Below are positions 7,937 through 17,047 of a stretch of DNA of 64,000 bases, one piece after another (the stretch's first letter is position 1; each line of letters opens with the position of its first letter). The stretch comes from Lysobacter sp. BMK333-48F3 (GTDB lineage Bacteria > Pseudomonadota > Gammaproteobacteria > Xanthomonadales > Xanthomonadaceae). The notes below the pieces were generated by a model, which was not told the origin of the DNA, made no database searches, and worked only from the letters and a program-made list of their open reading frames with translations. Made by a program: the position numbers and the translations under genes. The stretch covers positions 1,364,001 through 1,428,000 of the forward strand of contig NZ_JAIHOO010000001.1 in NCBI RefSeq assembly GCF_019733395.1, given 5' to 3'.

Positions 7937-9181
7937 TTACGGAATCACGCCGCCGAAATAGGTCGACACCTGCGGCCAGATCAGCGAGATCTTGGCGCCG
8001 GAATTGAAGCAGCCGCCGAAGTGGTGCAGCGCCAGCACCTTGCCGCTGGAGCGCGCGATCACCGGCGAGCCCGAGCTGCCGCCTTCGGTGTCGCAGTAAT
8101 AGCCCACGTCGCTGTTGGGCGCGTTGCCGGTGACGCTGGGCGCATCGACCCGGCACTTGCCGCCGCTGTTCTGGGTGTCGGCGATGCTGAGCTCCTTCAT
8201 CCGCCCGCCCGGGTGGCCGGCGATGAAGATGCCTTCGTTGGCCACCGCCGCGCGCGGGTCCAGGCCGAGGTAGCCGAAGCTGGAGATGTTGGCGAAGTTC
8301 TTCACCGTGAACAGCGTGTAGTCCAGGGTGGTGTTGGTCTTCAGCATCTGGTCGCCGGCGACCTTGGTCACCGTGGCCTGGGCGCCGGTGCAGGTGCTGC
8401 GCTGGTAGTTGAACCAGAACTCGGCGCCGGCCACGCCGGCGGCGGTGCTGATGCAGTGGTTGTTGGTGAACATGCGGTTCTGCGCGCCCACCCGCCAGGC
8501 GGTGCACAGGCTGCCGCCGCTCATCACCGCGCGCGCCACCGGCTTGGAGCGGGCGTAGGCGAACGCATCGCTGGTGACGTAGCAGGCCGCGGCCCGCTTG
8601 TTGTCGGTGCCGCAGATCGACTTGCCGCCGACGTCGGTGCCGAGCAGGCCTTCGTTCTGCAGCTCCGGCAGCATGTCCTCCGGATAGCCTTCCAGATAGC
8701 GCGAAACCTTGATCCCGTGATCGGCGCGCCACGGCTCGCGCGCGACGCCGACCAGGCGCAGCACCGCGACCGGGCCGGAGATCGACATCGCCGAGAAGCG
8801 GGTCTTGCCGTCTTCGCCGAGCTCGGCGGCGACGGTGTGGCCGTCGCGGCGGTCGGCGCTGTAGCGGTACACCTCGCGCCCGTCCGGGCTGGCCACTTCC
8901 AGGGTGACGCCGGCCGGCAGCGAGAAGTGTTCGAAATGCACCTTGATGAAGGATGCATCGGGGGTGCGGATCTCCACCGCCTTGGCGCCGGCGTCGACGC
9001 CGGCGCGGCCGACGCGGCCGGGCTGCGCGCCCAGTTGCAGATCGACGGCGCGCACGTCGGCGATCTTGATCGGCGCGGGCGCGGTCTGCGCCGCGGCCGG
9101 CAGCGCCAGCCCGAGGGCGGCGGCGAGCAGGGCGGGGGCGAGCAAGCGGGAAACCGGCTGGTTCGGCAGTCCGTGGTTCAT
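7937..9181 (-). CDS. Secreted trypsin-fold serine protease precursor, paralogue of the next gene
   Basis: A 414-residue preproprotease closely similar to the 6295-7530 product along its whole length. It has a signal peptide (residues 1-32, ending LPAAAQ), a propeptide with FIKVHFEHFSLPAGVTLEV, and a catalytic domain from about residue 188. The triad is His242 (FTNNHCI), Asp287 (LDYTLF) and Ser370 (TEGGSSGSPV). The start at 9181 is fixed by an AGGAGG eight bases upstream; the open frame continues further but has no such site. The paired genes probably arose by duplication and may differ in specificity. Family: S1, lysyl/arginyl endopeptidase-like; exact specificity not determined. Confidence 0.9.
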   Translation of the reverse strand: MNHGLPNQPVSRLLAPALLAAALGLALPAAAQTAPAPIKIADVRAVDLQLGAQPGRVGRAGVDAGAKAVEIRTPDASFIKVHFEHFSLPAGVTLEVASPDGREVYRYSADRRDGHTVAAELGEDGKTRFSAMSISGPVAVLRLVGVAREPWRADHGIKVSRYLEGYPEDMLPELQNEGLLGTDVGGKSICGTDNKRAAACYVTSDAFAYARSKPVARAVMSGGSLCTAWRVGAQNRMFTNNHCISTAAGVAGAEFWFNYQRSTCTGAQATVTKVAGDQMLKTNTTLDYTLFTVKNFANISSFGYLGLDPRAAVANEGIFIAGHPGGRMKELSIADTQNSGGKCRVDAPSVTGNAPNSDVGYYCDTEGGSSGSPVIARSSGKVLALHHFGGCFNSGAKISLIWPQVSTYFGGVIP

Positions 9182-10056
9182 TCGCGAATCCTCCTGTGGC
9201 GTGGTGGCGCGAAGGCAACGTGGAAGCGTGCGGGCGCGCGCCGTCGCGCCGCACCGGGACGGTCGGCGGACGAGCGTGGCGGTTGCTGCGCCGTGGGTGA
9301 TCGGATGGCGCACGGCCCGGGTCGGCCGTGCGCGGGCGACCTTGGCAAATGCGGCCACGGCAAACCGTGACCGCGGTAGGCTCCGCGGCGCGCGAGCGCG
9401 GACGCATCGCGGAACCTTGATAGCCGGCTCAACCCGACTGTGGCGCGGGTAAGCGGCGTTCAGCACGCCGGGCGCGGCCGATCCCACGATGCGGCAGGAC
9501 AGCAATGCGCAAGCCGGTGGCGGTGCGGCGCGGACCTGCAGCGATAGCGGAGCGCAGCGCCGCACCGAGGCATGGCGCTGAAGTCTGTGGATGCCCGCCT
9601 GCGCGGGCATGACGGCCTGAAGGAACTCGCCAACACCCTCCACGACCGCGGCGGAACTCACCTGCCGTCATCCCCGCGAAAGCGGGGATCCAGGGCTTCG
9701 TCCAGGCATGGCGCTGAAGTCTGTGGATGCCCGCCTGCGCGGGCATGGCGACTTTGGGGGACTCGCCAACACCCTCCACGACCGCGGCGGAACTCATCTG
9801 CCGTCATCCCCGCGAAAGCGGGGATCCAGGGCTTCATCCAGGCATGGCGCTGAAGTCTCTGGATGCCCGCCTGCGCGGGCATGACGACTTGGGGGACTCG
9901 CAAACACCATCCACGACCGCGGCAGAACCCACCTGGCCTCATAGCGGCCCCAAGCCGCGCCCCAACCGTCGCGCCCAAAGTCGCATTCCCGCCCCGACCC
10001 GCTTGCAGCGGCGAAGCCGTAAACTCGGCCGGTCCATCCACCCCGGCGCCGCGTCC
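9182..10056. other. Long intergenic region with REP array
   Basis: This 875-bp gap separates the divergent protease and histidine-kinase genes. Its middle (9571-9950) is the REP array listed separately. The rest should contain two promoters, but I cannot point to convincing -35/-10 pairs. Open frames on both strands here are shadows of GC-rich repeat sequence and lack ribosome-binding sites. Confidence 0.6.
9571..9950. repeat. REP-like hairpin array (2.8 units, exact 136-bp period)
   Basis: The segment beginning CATGGCGCTGAAGTCT recurs at 9571, 9707 and 9843, exactly 136 bp apart. Each unit holds an ATGCCCGC-CTGC-GCGGGCAT hairpin, a spacer with CACGACCGCGG, and an ATCCCCGC-GAAA-GCGGGGAT hairpin. 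The third unit decays after about 9950. The sequence is the reverse-orientation relative of the array at 6009-6226, so the two protease genes lie between inverted copies. Confidence 0.88.
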
Positions 10057-13000
10057 TTGATCCCAGGCTGGATCCTGCTGTTGGTATCGGCCGGCTACGT
10101 CGGCCTGCTGTTCGCGGTCGCCTACTACGGCGACCAGAGCGAACGCACGCCGCGCGCGCGCTGGCTGCGCACGGCCGTCTACTCGCTGGCGCTGGCGGTT
10201 TACTGCTCTTCGTGGACGTTCTACGGCGCGGTCGGCACCGCCTCGCGCACCGGCCTGGGTTTCCTGCCGATCTATCTCGGCCCGCTGCTGATGCTGGCCT
10301 TCGGCTGGCGCATCCTCGAACGCCTGGTGCTGATCTCCGGCGAGCACCGCATCGTCTCGATCGCCGACTTCCTGTCCTCGCGCTACGGGCGCGCGCCCGG
10401 GCTGGCCGCACTGGTCGCGGCGGTCGCGCTGACCGCGGCGGTGCCGTACGTGGCGCTGCAGTTCAAGGCGGTGGCGATGAGCGTGGAGGTGCTGGCCGGG
10501 GTGCCGGCCGATCGCGGCCTGCTCGCCGACCCGGCGTTCTACGTGGCGATGATGCTGGCGGTGTTCGCGATCCTGTTCGGCACCCGCCGCATCGACGCCA
10601 CCGAGCACCACCACGGCATGGTCCTGGCGGTGGCGCTGGAATCGCTGGTCAAGCTGCTGGCCTTCATCGCCATCGGCGTGTTCGCGCTGATCCACCTGCC
10701 CGGCGACGGCAGCCTGGCCCAGCGCATCGGCGATGCCGCCCACATCGTGATCCAGCCGGGCCTGCCGGCCGGCTTCGTCACCCAGACCCTGCTCGCCTTC
10801 ACCGCGATCGTCTGCCTGCCGCGCCAGTTCCACGTCGCCGTGGTCGAGTGCCAGGACCCCAACGACCTGCGCCCGGCGCGCTGGCTGTTCGGCGGCTATC
10901 TGCTGCTGATCACCTTGCTGGTGGTGCCGATCACCCTGACCGGCGAATCGCTGCTGGCCGCCAGCGGCGTCTCGCCCGACACCTACGTGCTGGCGCTGCC
11001 GTTGCAGCTCGACCGCCAGGCCTTGGCGCTGGCGGTGTACATCGGCGGCTTCTCGGCCGCGACCGGCATGGTCATCGTCTCCAGCGTCGCCTTGTCGACG
11101 ATGGTCAGCAACGACCTGATCGTGCCGCTGCTGCTGCGCAGCGGCGCGCTGCGCGACAGCGCCGGCCTCGACCGCCAGGTGCTGTGGGTGCGCCGCCTGA
11201 CCATCGTCGCCCTGGCCCTGATGGCCTACGCCTATCACCGCGGCTCGCTCGGCGCCAACGGCCTGGCCCAGCACGGCCTGCTCGCCTTCGCCGCGGTCGC
11301 CCAGTTCGCGCCGGCGCTGATCGGCGGCCTGTACTGGCGCGGCGCCAGCCGCGCCGGCGCGCTGGCCGGCCTGATCGCCGGCGCGTCGGTGTGGAGCTAC
11401 ACCCTGCTGCTGCCGGCGCTGGCGCGCGGCGGCTGGATCGGCGGCGACTGGCTGCCGACCGGTCCGCTCGGCATCGCCTGGCTGCGTCCGGAGCAATTGT
11501 TCGGCCTGGTCGGCTGGGACGGGCTGACCCACGGCACGTTCTGGTCGCTGCTGGCCAACATCGGCGCCTTCCTGTTCGTTTCCGCGCGGCAACGGCCGCG
11601 GCTGCAGGAGCAACTGCTGGCCGCGTCGTTCCTCGACCCCTACGTGCGCCGCCCGGCGCTCGGCCCCGGCGGCTGGGCCGGCAGCGTGCGCAGCGGCGAC
11701 CTGTTGGCCCTGGCCGAGCGCATCGTCGGCGAGCGCCACGCCCGCCGCGCGTTCGAGGACTACGCCCAGCAGCAGGGCCGCGAATGGCAGCCAGAACAAC
11801 TGGCCGACCGCGCCCTGGCCCAGTTCACCGAACGCCTGCTGGCCGCGGCGATCGGCGCCGCATCGGCGCGCCTGACCCTGACCAGCGCGCTGCGCGGTTC
11901 CGGCATGGAACTGGGCGAAGTGGTCGCCCTGCTCGACGAGGCCAACCAGGAGCTGCGCTTCAACCGCCAAGTGCTGTCGACCACCCTGGAAAACATCAGC
12001 CAAGGGGTCAGCGTGGTCGATCCGGAGATGCGCCTGGTGGCCTGGAACCGACGCTACCAGGAACTGCTCGACTACCCAGACGGCATGCTCTACGTCGGCC
12101 GGCCGGTCAGCGACCTGATCCGCTGGAACGCCGAGCGCGGCGAGCTCGGCCCCGGCGACATCGACGACCAAGTGCGGCGCCGCCTCGCCCACCTGCGCGC
12201 CGGCGCGCCGCACGTATTCGAGCGCGTGCGCGCCAGCGGCCAGGTGATCGAGATGGTCGGCCGGCCGCTGGTCGGCGGCGGCTACGTCACCAGCTACAGC
12301 GACGTCACCGACTACAAGCGCGCCGAACAGGCGCTGCGCGAGGCCAACGAAACCCTGGAGCAGCGCGTCGAACAACGCACCCAGGAGGCCGAGTCGGCGC
12401 AGCAGTCCAAGACCCGCTTCCTGGCCGCGGTCAGCCACGACGTGCTGCAGCCGCTCAACGCCGCGCGCCTGTTCACCACCGCTCTGCGCGAGAGCGCCGA
12501 CCCCGGCGAGCAGCGGCGCCTGGCCGAACGCGTCGACGCCTCCTTGCGCGCCGCCGAGGACCTGCTCGACGGCCTGCTCGACATCTCGCGCCTGGATGCC
12601 GGCGCCCTGCGTCCGGAACTCAGCGACTTCGACGCCGGCGAACTGCTGCGCGAGCTGGCCGCGCAGTACGCGCCCAGCGCCGCCGGCCGCGGCCTGGAAC
12701 TGCGCGTGCGGGTGGCCCGCGATTCGATGCCGGTGCGCAGCGACCGCCGCCTGCTGCGCCGCGCGCTGCAGAACTTCCTCGCCAACGCCTTGCGCTACAC
12801 CCGCGAGGGCGGGGTGCTGATGGCGGCGCGCGCGCGGCCCAGCGACGATCCGTCCCGGCCGGGCGATGTCGAACTGCAGGTCTGGGACACCGGCCCCGGC
12901 ATTCCCGAGCATCACCTGGAGCAGATCTTCGACGAGTTCCGCCGCTTCGATCAGCCCGGCGGCGGCGGCGAACGCGGGCTCGGCCTGGGCCTGTCGATCT

Positions 13001-13524
13001 GCCAGCGCATCGCCCGCACCCTCGACCACCCATTGCGGGTGCGCTCGCAGATCGGCCAGGGCAGCGTGTTCTCGATCGCCGTGCCCTGCGGCCAGACGCC
13101 TCGCGCCGCGGTCGCCGCCGGCAACGCCCACACCGCGCTGGGCGACTCGCTGGCCGGCCTGCGCGTGCTGTGCATCGACAACGACCGCGAGATCCTCGAC
13201 GGCATGCGCGCCCTGCTCGACCGCTGGGGCGCCAACGCTCTGCTCGCCGCCACCGTCGACGACGCCCTGGCCCTGCTCGAGCACAAGCCCGACGTGGCCC
13301 TGGTCGACTACCACCTGCACGATCGACTCGACGGCCTGGCCGCGATCGATGCCCTGCGCGAACGCCTCGGCGCGCCGCTGCCCGCGGCGCTGCTGACCGG
13401 CGACGGCAGCGACGCGCTCAAGCTGGCCGCGCGCGAACGCGGCTGCCGGGTGCTGACCAAGCCGATCAGGCCGGCCTCGCTGCGCGCGTTCCTGGCGGCG
13501 CAGCGGCAGGCGCCGCAAGCCTGA
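10057..13524 (+). CDS. Hybrid sensor histidine kinase with sodium/solute symporter domain (CrbS/MxtR type)
   Basis: An 1155-residue protein with an N-terminal SLC5/SSSF-like transporter domain (residues 1-500, about 13 membrane helices), a linker, a PAS domain (about 630-745, LENISQGVSVVD), a HisKA domain whose FLAAVSHDVLQPLNA holds the phospho-His (about 793), a HATPase (NFLANALRYTREGG, DTGPGIPEHH, GLGLGLSICQRI; 900-1020) and a C-terminal receiver (1035-1150, VALVDYHLHD). This is the architecture of CrbS/MxtR, which controls acetyl-CoA synthetase through CrbR/ErdR; both partners are nearby (17784 and 19969). The TTG start fits the first membrane helix, but no strong ribosome-binding site is seen and the start is uncertain. 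Confidence 0.9.
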   Translation: MIPGWILLLVSAGYVGLLFAVAYYGDQSERTPRARWLRTAVYSLALAVYCSSWTFYGAVGTASRTGLGFLPIYLGPLLMLAFGWRILERLVLISGEHRIVSIADFLSSRYGRAPGLAALVAAVALTAAVPYVALQFKAVAMSVEVLAGVPADRGLLADPAFYVAMMLAVFAILFGTRRIDATEHHHGMVLAVALESLVKLLAFIAIGVFALIHLPGDGSLAQRIGDAAHIVIQPGLPAGFVTQTLLAFTAIVCLPRQFHVAVVECQDPNDLRPARWLFGGYLLLITLLVVPITLTGESLLAASGVSPDTYVLALPLQLDRQALALAVYIGGFSAATGMVIVSSVALSTMVSNDLIVPLLLRSGALRDSAGLDRQVLWVRRLTIVALALMAYAYHRGSLGANGLAQHGLLAFAAVAQFAPALIGGLYWRGASRAGALAGLIAGASVWSYTLLLPALARGGWIGGDWLPTGPLGIAWLRPEQLFGLVGWDGLTHGTFWSLLANIGAFLFVSARQRPRLQEQLLAASFLDPYVRRPALGPGGWAGSVRSGDLLALAERIVGERHARRAFEDYAQQQGREWQPEQLADRALAQFTERLLAAAIGAASARLTLTSALRGSGMELGEVVALLDEANQELRFNRQVLSTTLENISQGVSVVDPEMRLVAWNRRYQELLDYPDGMLYVGRPVSDLIRWNAERGELGPGDIDDQVRRRLAHLRAGAPHVFERVRASGQVIEMVGRPLVGGGYVTSYSDVTDYKRAEQALREANETLEQRVEQRTQEAESAQQSKTRFLAAVSHDVLQPLNAARLFTTALRESADPGEQRRLAERVDASLRAAEDLLDGLLDISRLDAGALRPELSDFDAGELLRELAAQYAPSAAGRGLELRVRVARDSMPVRSDRRLLRRALQNFLANALRYTREGGVLMAARARPSDDPSRPGDVELQVWDTGPGIPEHHLEQIFDEFRRFDQPGGGGERGLGLGLSICQRIARTLDHPLRVRSQIGQGSVFSIAVPCGQTPRAAVAAGNAHTALGDSLAGLRVLCIDNDREILDGMRALLDRWGANALLAATVDDALALLEHKPDVALVDYHLHDRLDGLAAIDALRERLGAPLPAALLTGDGSDALKLAARERGCRVLTKPIRPASLRAFLAAQRQAPQA

Positions 13525-13543
13525 TCGCGCCCACATTGCCGAC

Positions 13544-13557
13544 GTGACCCGGGTCAC
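13544..13557. repeat. Perfect 14-bp palindrome (GTGACCCGGGTCAC)
   Basis: It lies 20 bp after the kinase stop and about 105 bp before the DUF2167 gene. No T-tract follows. It could be an operator or part of a Rho-dependent 3' end; nothing decides between these. Confidence 0.4.
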
Positions 13558-13663
13558 CTAAGCTGGCCGCACCCGCGCCATCCAGGGACGCGATCGCGGG
13601 CCGGCGCGGCGGCATGCCCGACGGCGTCCCATCACGGAAGATTCAAAAGGGGACAACTTGATC

Positions 13664-14527
13664 ATGCGCAGACGCTTGCTTTGCGTCCTGGCCGCGTTCG
13701 CGCTGGCCGGCACCGCCTTGCCCATCGCCGCCCAGGATTCCGGCGCCGATGCGGTCGCCAACCTGGCCTGGAAGCTCGGCCCGACCCGCGGCGCGATCGC
13801 CGACAAGGCGACCATCCAGGTGCCCGACGGCTACGCCTTCCTCGATGCCGCCGGCACGCGCAAGCTCAACGAGCTGCTGCACAACCCGCCGACCGACACC
13901 GACGAGTACACCCTCGCGCCCAAGAACCTGGAGTGGTTTTCTTTCTTCCACTACAACGACATCGGCTACGTCAAGGACGAAGAGTCGCTGGATGCCGACG
14001 CCATCCTCGACTCAATCCGCGAAGGCACCGAGGAAGGCAACGTCGAGCGCCGCAAGCGCGGCTGGGAGACGATGAAGATCGAAGGCTGGAGCGTCAAACC
14101 CCAATACGACAAGACCAGCCACAACCTGGAATGGGCGGTGCTGGCCTCGACCTCCAACTCGCCGGACAAGATCGTCAACTACAACACCCGCCTGCTCGGC
14201 CGCCACGGCGTCACCGAAGCGATCCTGGTCGCCGACGCGGCCGGCCTCGACCAGGCCGTCGGCCAGTTCAAGCAACTGGTTCCCGGCTACGCCTTCAACG
14301 ACGGCGAGAAGTACAGCGAGTTCAAGCCCGGCGACCACGTCGCCGAGTTCGGCCTGGCCGCGCTGATCACCGGCGGCGCCGCCGCGGTGGCGAGCAAGAA
14401 GGGCGTCTTCGCCGCGATCGGCCTGTTCCTGGTCAAGGCCTGGAAGCTGGTCCTGGTCGGCCTGGTCGCGATCGGCGGCGCGATCGCCAAGCTGTTCGGG
14501 CGCAAGAAGGACTCGTCGCAGGAATGA
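13664..14527 (+). CDS. DUF2167 family membrane protein
   Basis: A 287-residue protein of the DUF2167 family (function unknown). It has an N-terminal signal peptide ending in PIAAQ, a periplasmic body with the family stretches GPTRGAIADKATIQVPDGYAFLD, WFSFFHYNDIGYVKDEE and KIVNYNTRLLGRHG, and one or two C-terminal membrane helices (KAWKLVLVGLVAIGGAIAKLF) before a basic tail. The ATG at 13664 is used; a TTG at 13658 with the GGGGA site closer is an alternative. The stop overlaps the next gene's start (ATGA), making it the first gene of a tightly packed run. Confidence 0.85.
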   Translation: MRRRLLCVLAAFALAGTALPIAAQDSGADAVANLAWKLGPTRGAIADKATIQVPDGYAFLDAAGTRKLNELLHNPPTDTDEYTLAPKNLEWFSFFHYNDIGYVKDEESLDADAILDSIREGTEEGNVERRKRGWETMKIEGWSVKPQYDKTSHNLEWAVLASTSNSPDKIVNYNTRLLGRHGVTEAILVADAAGLDQAVGQFKQLVPGYAFNDGEKYSEFKPGDHVAEFGLAALITGGAAAVASKKGVFAAIGLFLVKAWKLVLVGLVAIGGAIAKLFGRKKDSSQE

Positions 14528-15234
14528 ACCTGCCCTCGGTCGAGCTGCTGCTGGTGCTCGGCGTGATCGGGTTCTACCTGCAGGATTCGGCGATGCTGCT
14601 GCACTACGACGAGATCGTCGTGGTGCAGCGCGGCCGCGGCTGGGCCGCGTCGGTCGGTTCGGCCGCGCAGACCGGCGGGCGCTATCTGTACCTGCCCAAC
14701 CCGCTGCGCCCCGACGCCGCCGTGTTCCGCAGCAGTTGGCTGCGCGGCGACGCGCCCGCGGCGGGCGAGCATTGGCCCGGCTTGGCCCATTTCGTCGCCG
14801 CGCTGCGCGGCTTCCGCATCCACTGCCTGCTGTTGTCGTGCCTGCTGTTCCTGGCGCTGCCGCTGCTGCTGTGGCGGTTTCCACACCCGCTGGCGATGCT
14901 GGCCTTGGCCGCGGGCATCTACGCCACCACCTTGCTGATCGGGCTGCGCCTGTGGCGCTATCGCGACGTGCTGGAGCTAAGCGGCCGCCAGGCGCTGTCG
15001 CTGGCGTTCGAACTGCTGTGCTGCCCGCCGCATGCGGTCAACGTCGTGCGCCGGCTGTGCGCCAGGCGCGGCCTGCGCGGCGATGCCGTCGAGGCGGCGC
15101 GGCGGTTGCTCGCCCCGCCGCAGCGGCGGCCGCTGGCCGACCAGGTCGGCGAGCGACTGGCGATGGCGATGGATTTCCATGGCGACGGCGCGCCCCTGCT
15201 CGCCGCCCGGCAACGTTGGGAGCGTTTGCGATGA
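14524..15234 (+). CDS. Hypothetical membrane protein of the DUF2167 operon
   Basis: A 236-residue protein that I do not recognise. It has an N-terminal hydrophobic segment (VELLLVLGVIGFYLQDSAML) and two adjacent central membrane helices (LLLSCLLFLALPLLLW and LAMLALAAGIYATTLLIGL), followed by a basic, Arg-rich cytoplasmic tail of about 90 residues containing CCPPHAVNVVRRLC. Overlapping starts and stops on both sides (ATGA with the DUF2167 gene and CGATGA with the J-like gene) show translational coupling, so it very likely acts with these neighbours. Confidence 0.78.
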   Translation: MNLPSVELLLVLGVIGFYLQDSAMLLHYDEIVVVQRGRGWAASVGSAAQTGGRYLYLPNPLRPDAAVFRSSWLRGDAPAAGEHWPGLAHFVAALRGFRIHCLLLSCLLFLALPLLLWRFPHPLAMLALAAGIYATTLLIGLRLWRYRDVLELSGRQALSLAFELLCCPPHAVNVVRRLCARRGLRGDAVEAARRLLAPPQRRPLADQVGERLAMAMDFHGDGAPLLAARQRWERLR

Positions 15235-15590
15235 CCTCCACCGAATTCATCGTCATCGTCGGCGGCCTGGTCCTGGGCTACTGGCTGGTGTCGGTGGTCT
15301 GGCCGCTGCTGCGCGACCGCGGCGAACCCGCGCCCGGCCCGGCCCTGTTCGATCCGGACCCGCCCTGGCACCAGGTGCTCGGCACCCACGCCGACGCGGA
15401 CCGCAGCACCGTCGATGCGGCCTATCGGGCCAAGCGCGACGAATACTCGCCCGAACGCCTCGCCGCTCTCGGCCGCGACGCGCGCCGTCAGGCCCAACTG
15501 CGCATCATCCAGATCGACCGCGCCTATGCGGCGGCGATGCGCGAGCTGGGGTTGGGGCGTGGGGATGGCGGCGACGATGCCGATAGGTGA
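15231..15590 (+). CDS. Membrane-anchored J-like domain protein with degenerate HPD
   Basis: A 119-residue protein with one N-terminal membrane helix (FIVIVGGLVLGYWLVSVVWPLL) and a C-terminal J-like domain (residues 46-108: PWHQVLGTHADADRSTVDAAYRAKRDEYSPERLAALGRD and IIQIDRAYAAAM in two blocks). In canonical J-domains the loop after helix II is HPD, which triggers Hsp70 ATPase; here the matching place reads SPE (EYSPERLA). The protein may therefore not stimulate DnaK and may act as a J-fold scaffold. It overlaps the upstream gene by four bases. Confidence 0.75.
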   Translation: MTSTEFIVIVGGLVLGYWLVSVVWPLLRDRGEPAPGPALFDPDPPWHQVLGTHADADRSTVDAAYRAKRDEYSPERLAALGRDARRQAQLRIIQIDRAYAAAMRELGLGRGDGGDDADR

Positions 15591-15608
15591 ATCGTCGGTG
15601 CAGAACGG

Positions 15609-15872
15609 ATGAAATCGTATTTTCTGGAAGGCGTTCGCGGCCGCGCCGAAACCGAGGCGGCATTGAGCGAGCTGTTGCCGGGACAGACCGATCCGTGGAT
15701 CCTCTGGCACGTGCCCGGCGATCCCATCGCCTATCTGTCCATCGGCGAGGAACGCAACGCGCTGTACGTGCAGGCCGATATCAGCGGCCGTCATTGCCGC
15801 CAGGACGACACCGTCGTCGACGTGCTGCGCGAGCTGCAACGCCGGGTCGGCGGTATCGTCGGGCGCGACTGA
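15609..15872 (+). CDS. Small hypothetical protein
   Basis: An 87-residue acidic protein with no signal peptide or membrane segment, reading MKSYFLEGVRGRAETEAALS and, later, DTVVDVLRELQRRVGG. I do not recognise a family. It follows the J-like gene by 18 bases on the same strand and may be the last gene of that run. The coding case rests on the in-frame position, protein-like composition and operon-like spacing; the ribosome-binding site is weak. Confidence 0.6.
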   Translation: MKSYFLEGVRGRAETEAALSELLPGQTDPWILWHVPGDPIAYLSIGEERNALYVQADISGRHCRQDDTVVDVLRELQRRVGGIVGRD

Positions 15873-15904
15873 AGCCGTCGGCCGCTGGCATAGCAGACCG
15901 CGCC

Positions 15905-16609
15905 TCAGGGCAAAGCGCGGATCCGGATATTGCGGTACGCCACTTCGTCGCCGTGGTCCTGCAGGCCGATCGCGCCGCGGCGCGCGGCGGCGAATTCGGG
16001 CCAGTCCTTGAACTTGCTGCGCGCCAGGCGCGCGTTCCAGTCCGGCGAGCCGATCCGGAACGCGGCGACGCGGGTGTCGTTCAGCCAGTGCTCGACCGCG
16101 TCGCCGCGCACGACGATGCGGCTTCGGTTCCATTGCCCGGCCGGCTTCGCCGCATCGTCCCGGCTCGGCGGATACAGACCGTACAAGGCGCCGGCGTGGC
16201 GGTCGGGGCCGTTGGCCGCGTCGGGATGGCGGCGGTCGTCCAGCACCTGGTACTCCGGCGCGCTGCGGTAGATCGGCTGGGCGCTTTCGACCGCGCGATA
16301 GAAGATGCCGCTGTTGCCGCCGGCTGCGATCTTCCACTCCAGGCGCAGCTCGAAGTCGGCGTAATCGCGGTCGCTGACCAGGTCGCCGCCTTCGCCGCTG
16401 CGCACCAGGGCGCGGTCGGCCACTCGCCAACCGCGCACCGGCTGGCCGCGACGACCGTAGTTGTGCCAGCCGCGCAGGCTGCGTCCGTCGAACAAGGTTT
16501 CGAAACGCTGGTCGCGCGATTCGATGCTTGCCGCGCGCGGGCGCTCGCCCGCGCCGACGGTGGCCAGGCCCAGGGCAAGAATCGATGCGGCAAGCAAGCA
16601 GCGATGCAC
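15905..16609 (-). CDS. Secreted DUF1080 (3-keto-disaccharide hydrolase-like) protein
   Basis: About 234 residues with a signal peptide (CLLAASILALGLATVGA) and a concanavalin-like DUF1080 domain. The family hallmarks are FETLFDGRSLRGWHNYG at the start, FELRLEWKIAAGGNSGIFYR in the middle, then PEYQVLDD and the ending GAIGLQDHGDEVAYRNIRIR. Some DUF1080 members hydrolyse 3-keto-disaccharides; others bind sugars. The GTG at 16609 is chosen because it places the signal peptide at the N-terminus and has a GAGG five bases upstream; an ATG at 16756 would add about 50 unrelated residues. Confidence 0.82.
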   Translation of the reverse strand: MHRCLLAASILALGLATVGAGERPRAASIESRDQRFETLFDGRSLRGWHNYGRRGQPVRGWRVADRALVRSGEGGDLVSDRDYADFELRLEWKIAAGGNSGIFYRAVESAQPIYRSAPEYQVLDDRRHPDAANGPDRHAGALYGLYPPSRDDAAKPAGQWNRSRIVVRGDAVEHWLNDTRVAAFRIGSPDWNARLARSKFKDWPEFAAARRGAIGLQDHGDEVAYRNIRIRALP

Positions 16610-17047
16610 GGGCGCCTCGAAAGAAGAGAGCAGGAGCGAGGAATCATCCTCGCCGCGTTGCGGCTGCCGGACAAGTGCGTGGCGCGCGGCAAGCATCGCG
16701 GTCGCGACGCGTCCATCGCAGTCGGCAGCGCGCAAACAGCCTCGGTCGGCGCGCATGGCGCAGCGCGCCGGCCGGCCAGCGCGGCCCGCTCGCTTGTCTG
16801 GCCGCTTGCCCGATAAACGCCGGCCGCAGCTGAACCGTTCACCGGCGAGCTGAACCCCGCATGGCGGCGGGCGTTTTCGGTCTTGAGATCGCTGCCCGGC
16901 ATCCGCACCATTAGCCGCGGATGCCTGGCCATTTCGCGTTGCGACGGATAGCGACGAATCGACCGCAGGGACCTCAAGCGCCGGCGTCCACTTCCGTTTG
17001 CCTTGCCGCGGGCCGCAGTCAGCCGGCGCGGCTGCGTTTGGCTGCGC
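16610..17047. other. Intergenic region, no feature recognised
   Basis: This 438-bp gap lies upstream of the DUF1080 gene and after the stop of the next minus-strand gene. Both strands have open frames, but none has a ribosome-binding site or familiar protein sequence. No repeat or terminator is visible. Confidence 0.5.

Noticed and set aside
7700..9370. A 556-residue plus-strand frame opposite the second protease.
   Set aside because: It mirrors the protease gene, and its sequence is repetitive in Ala, Gly and His; no start signal is seen.
9658..13557. A 1299-residue open frame on the minus strand opposite the hybrid histidine kinase.
   Set aside because: It is antisense to a gene with clear domain motifs, is Gln/Ala/Arg-rich without any family motif, and has no ribosome-binding site. 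High GC at third codon positions removes stop codons from the opposite strand.
16610..16756. A longer start (ATG at 16756) for the DUF1080 protein.
   Set aside because: It would put about 50 charged residues in front of an obvious signal peptide, so the GTG at 16609 is preferred.
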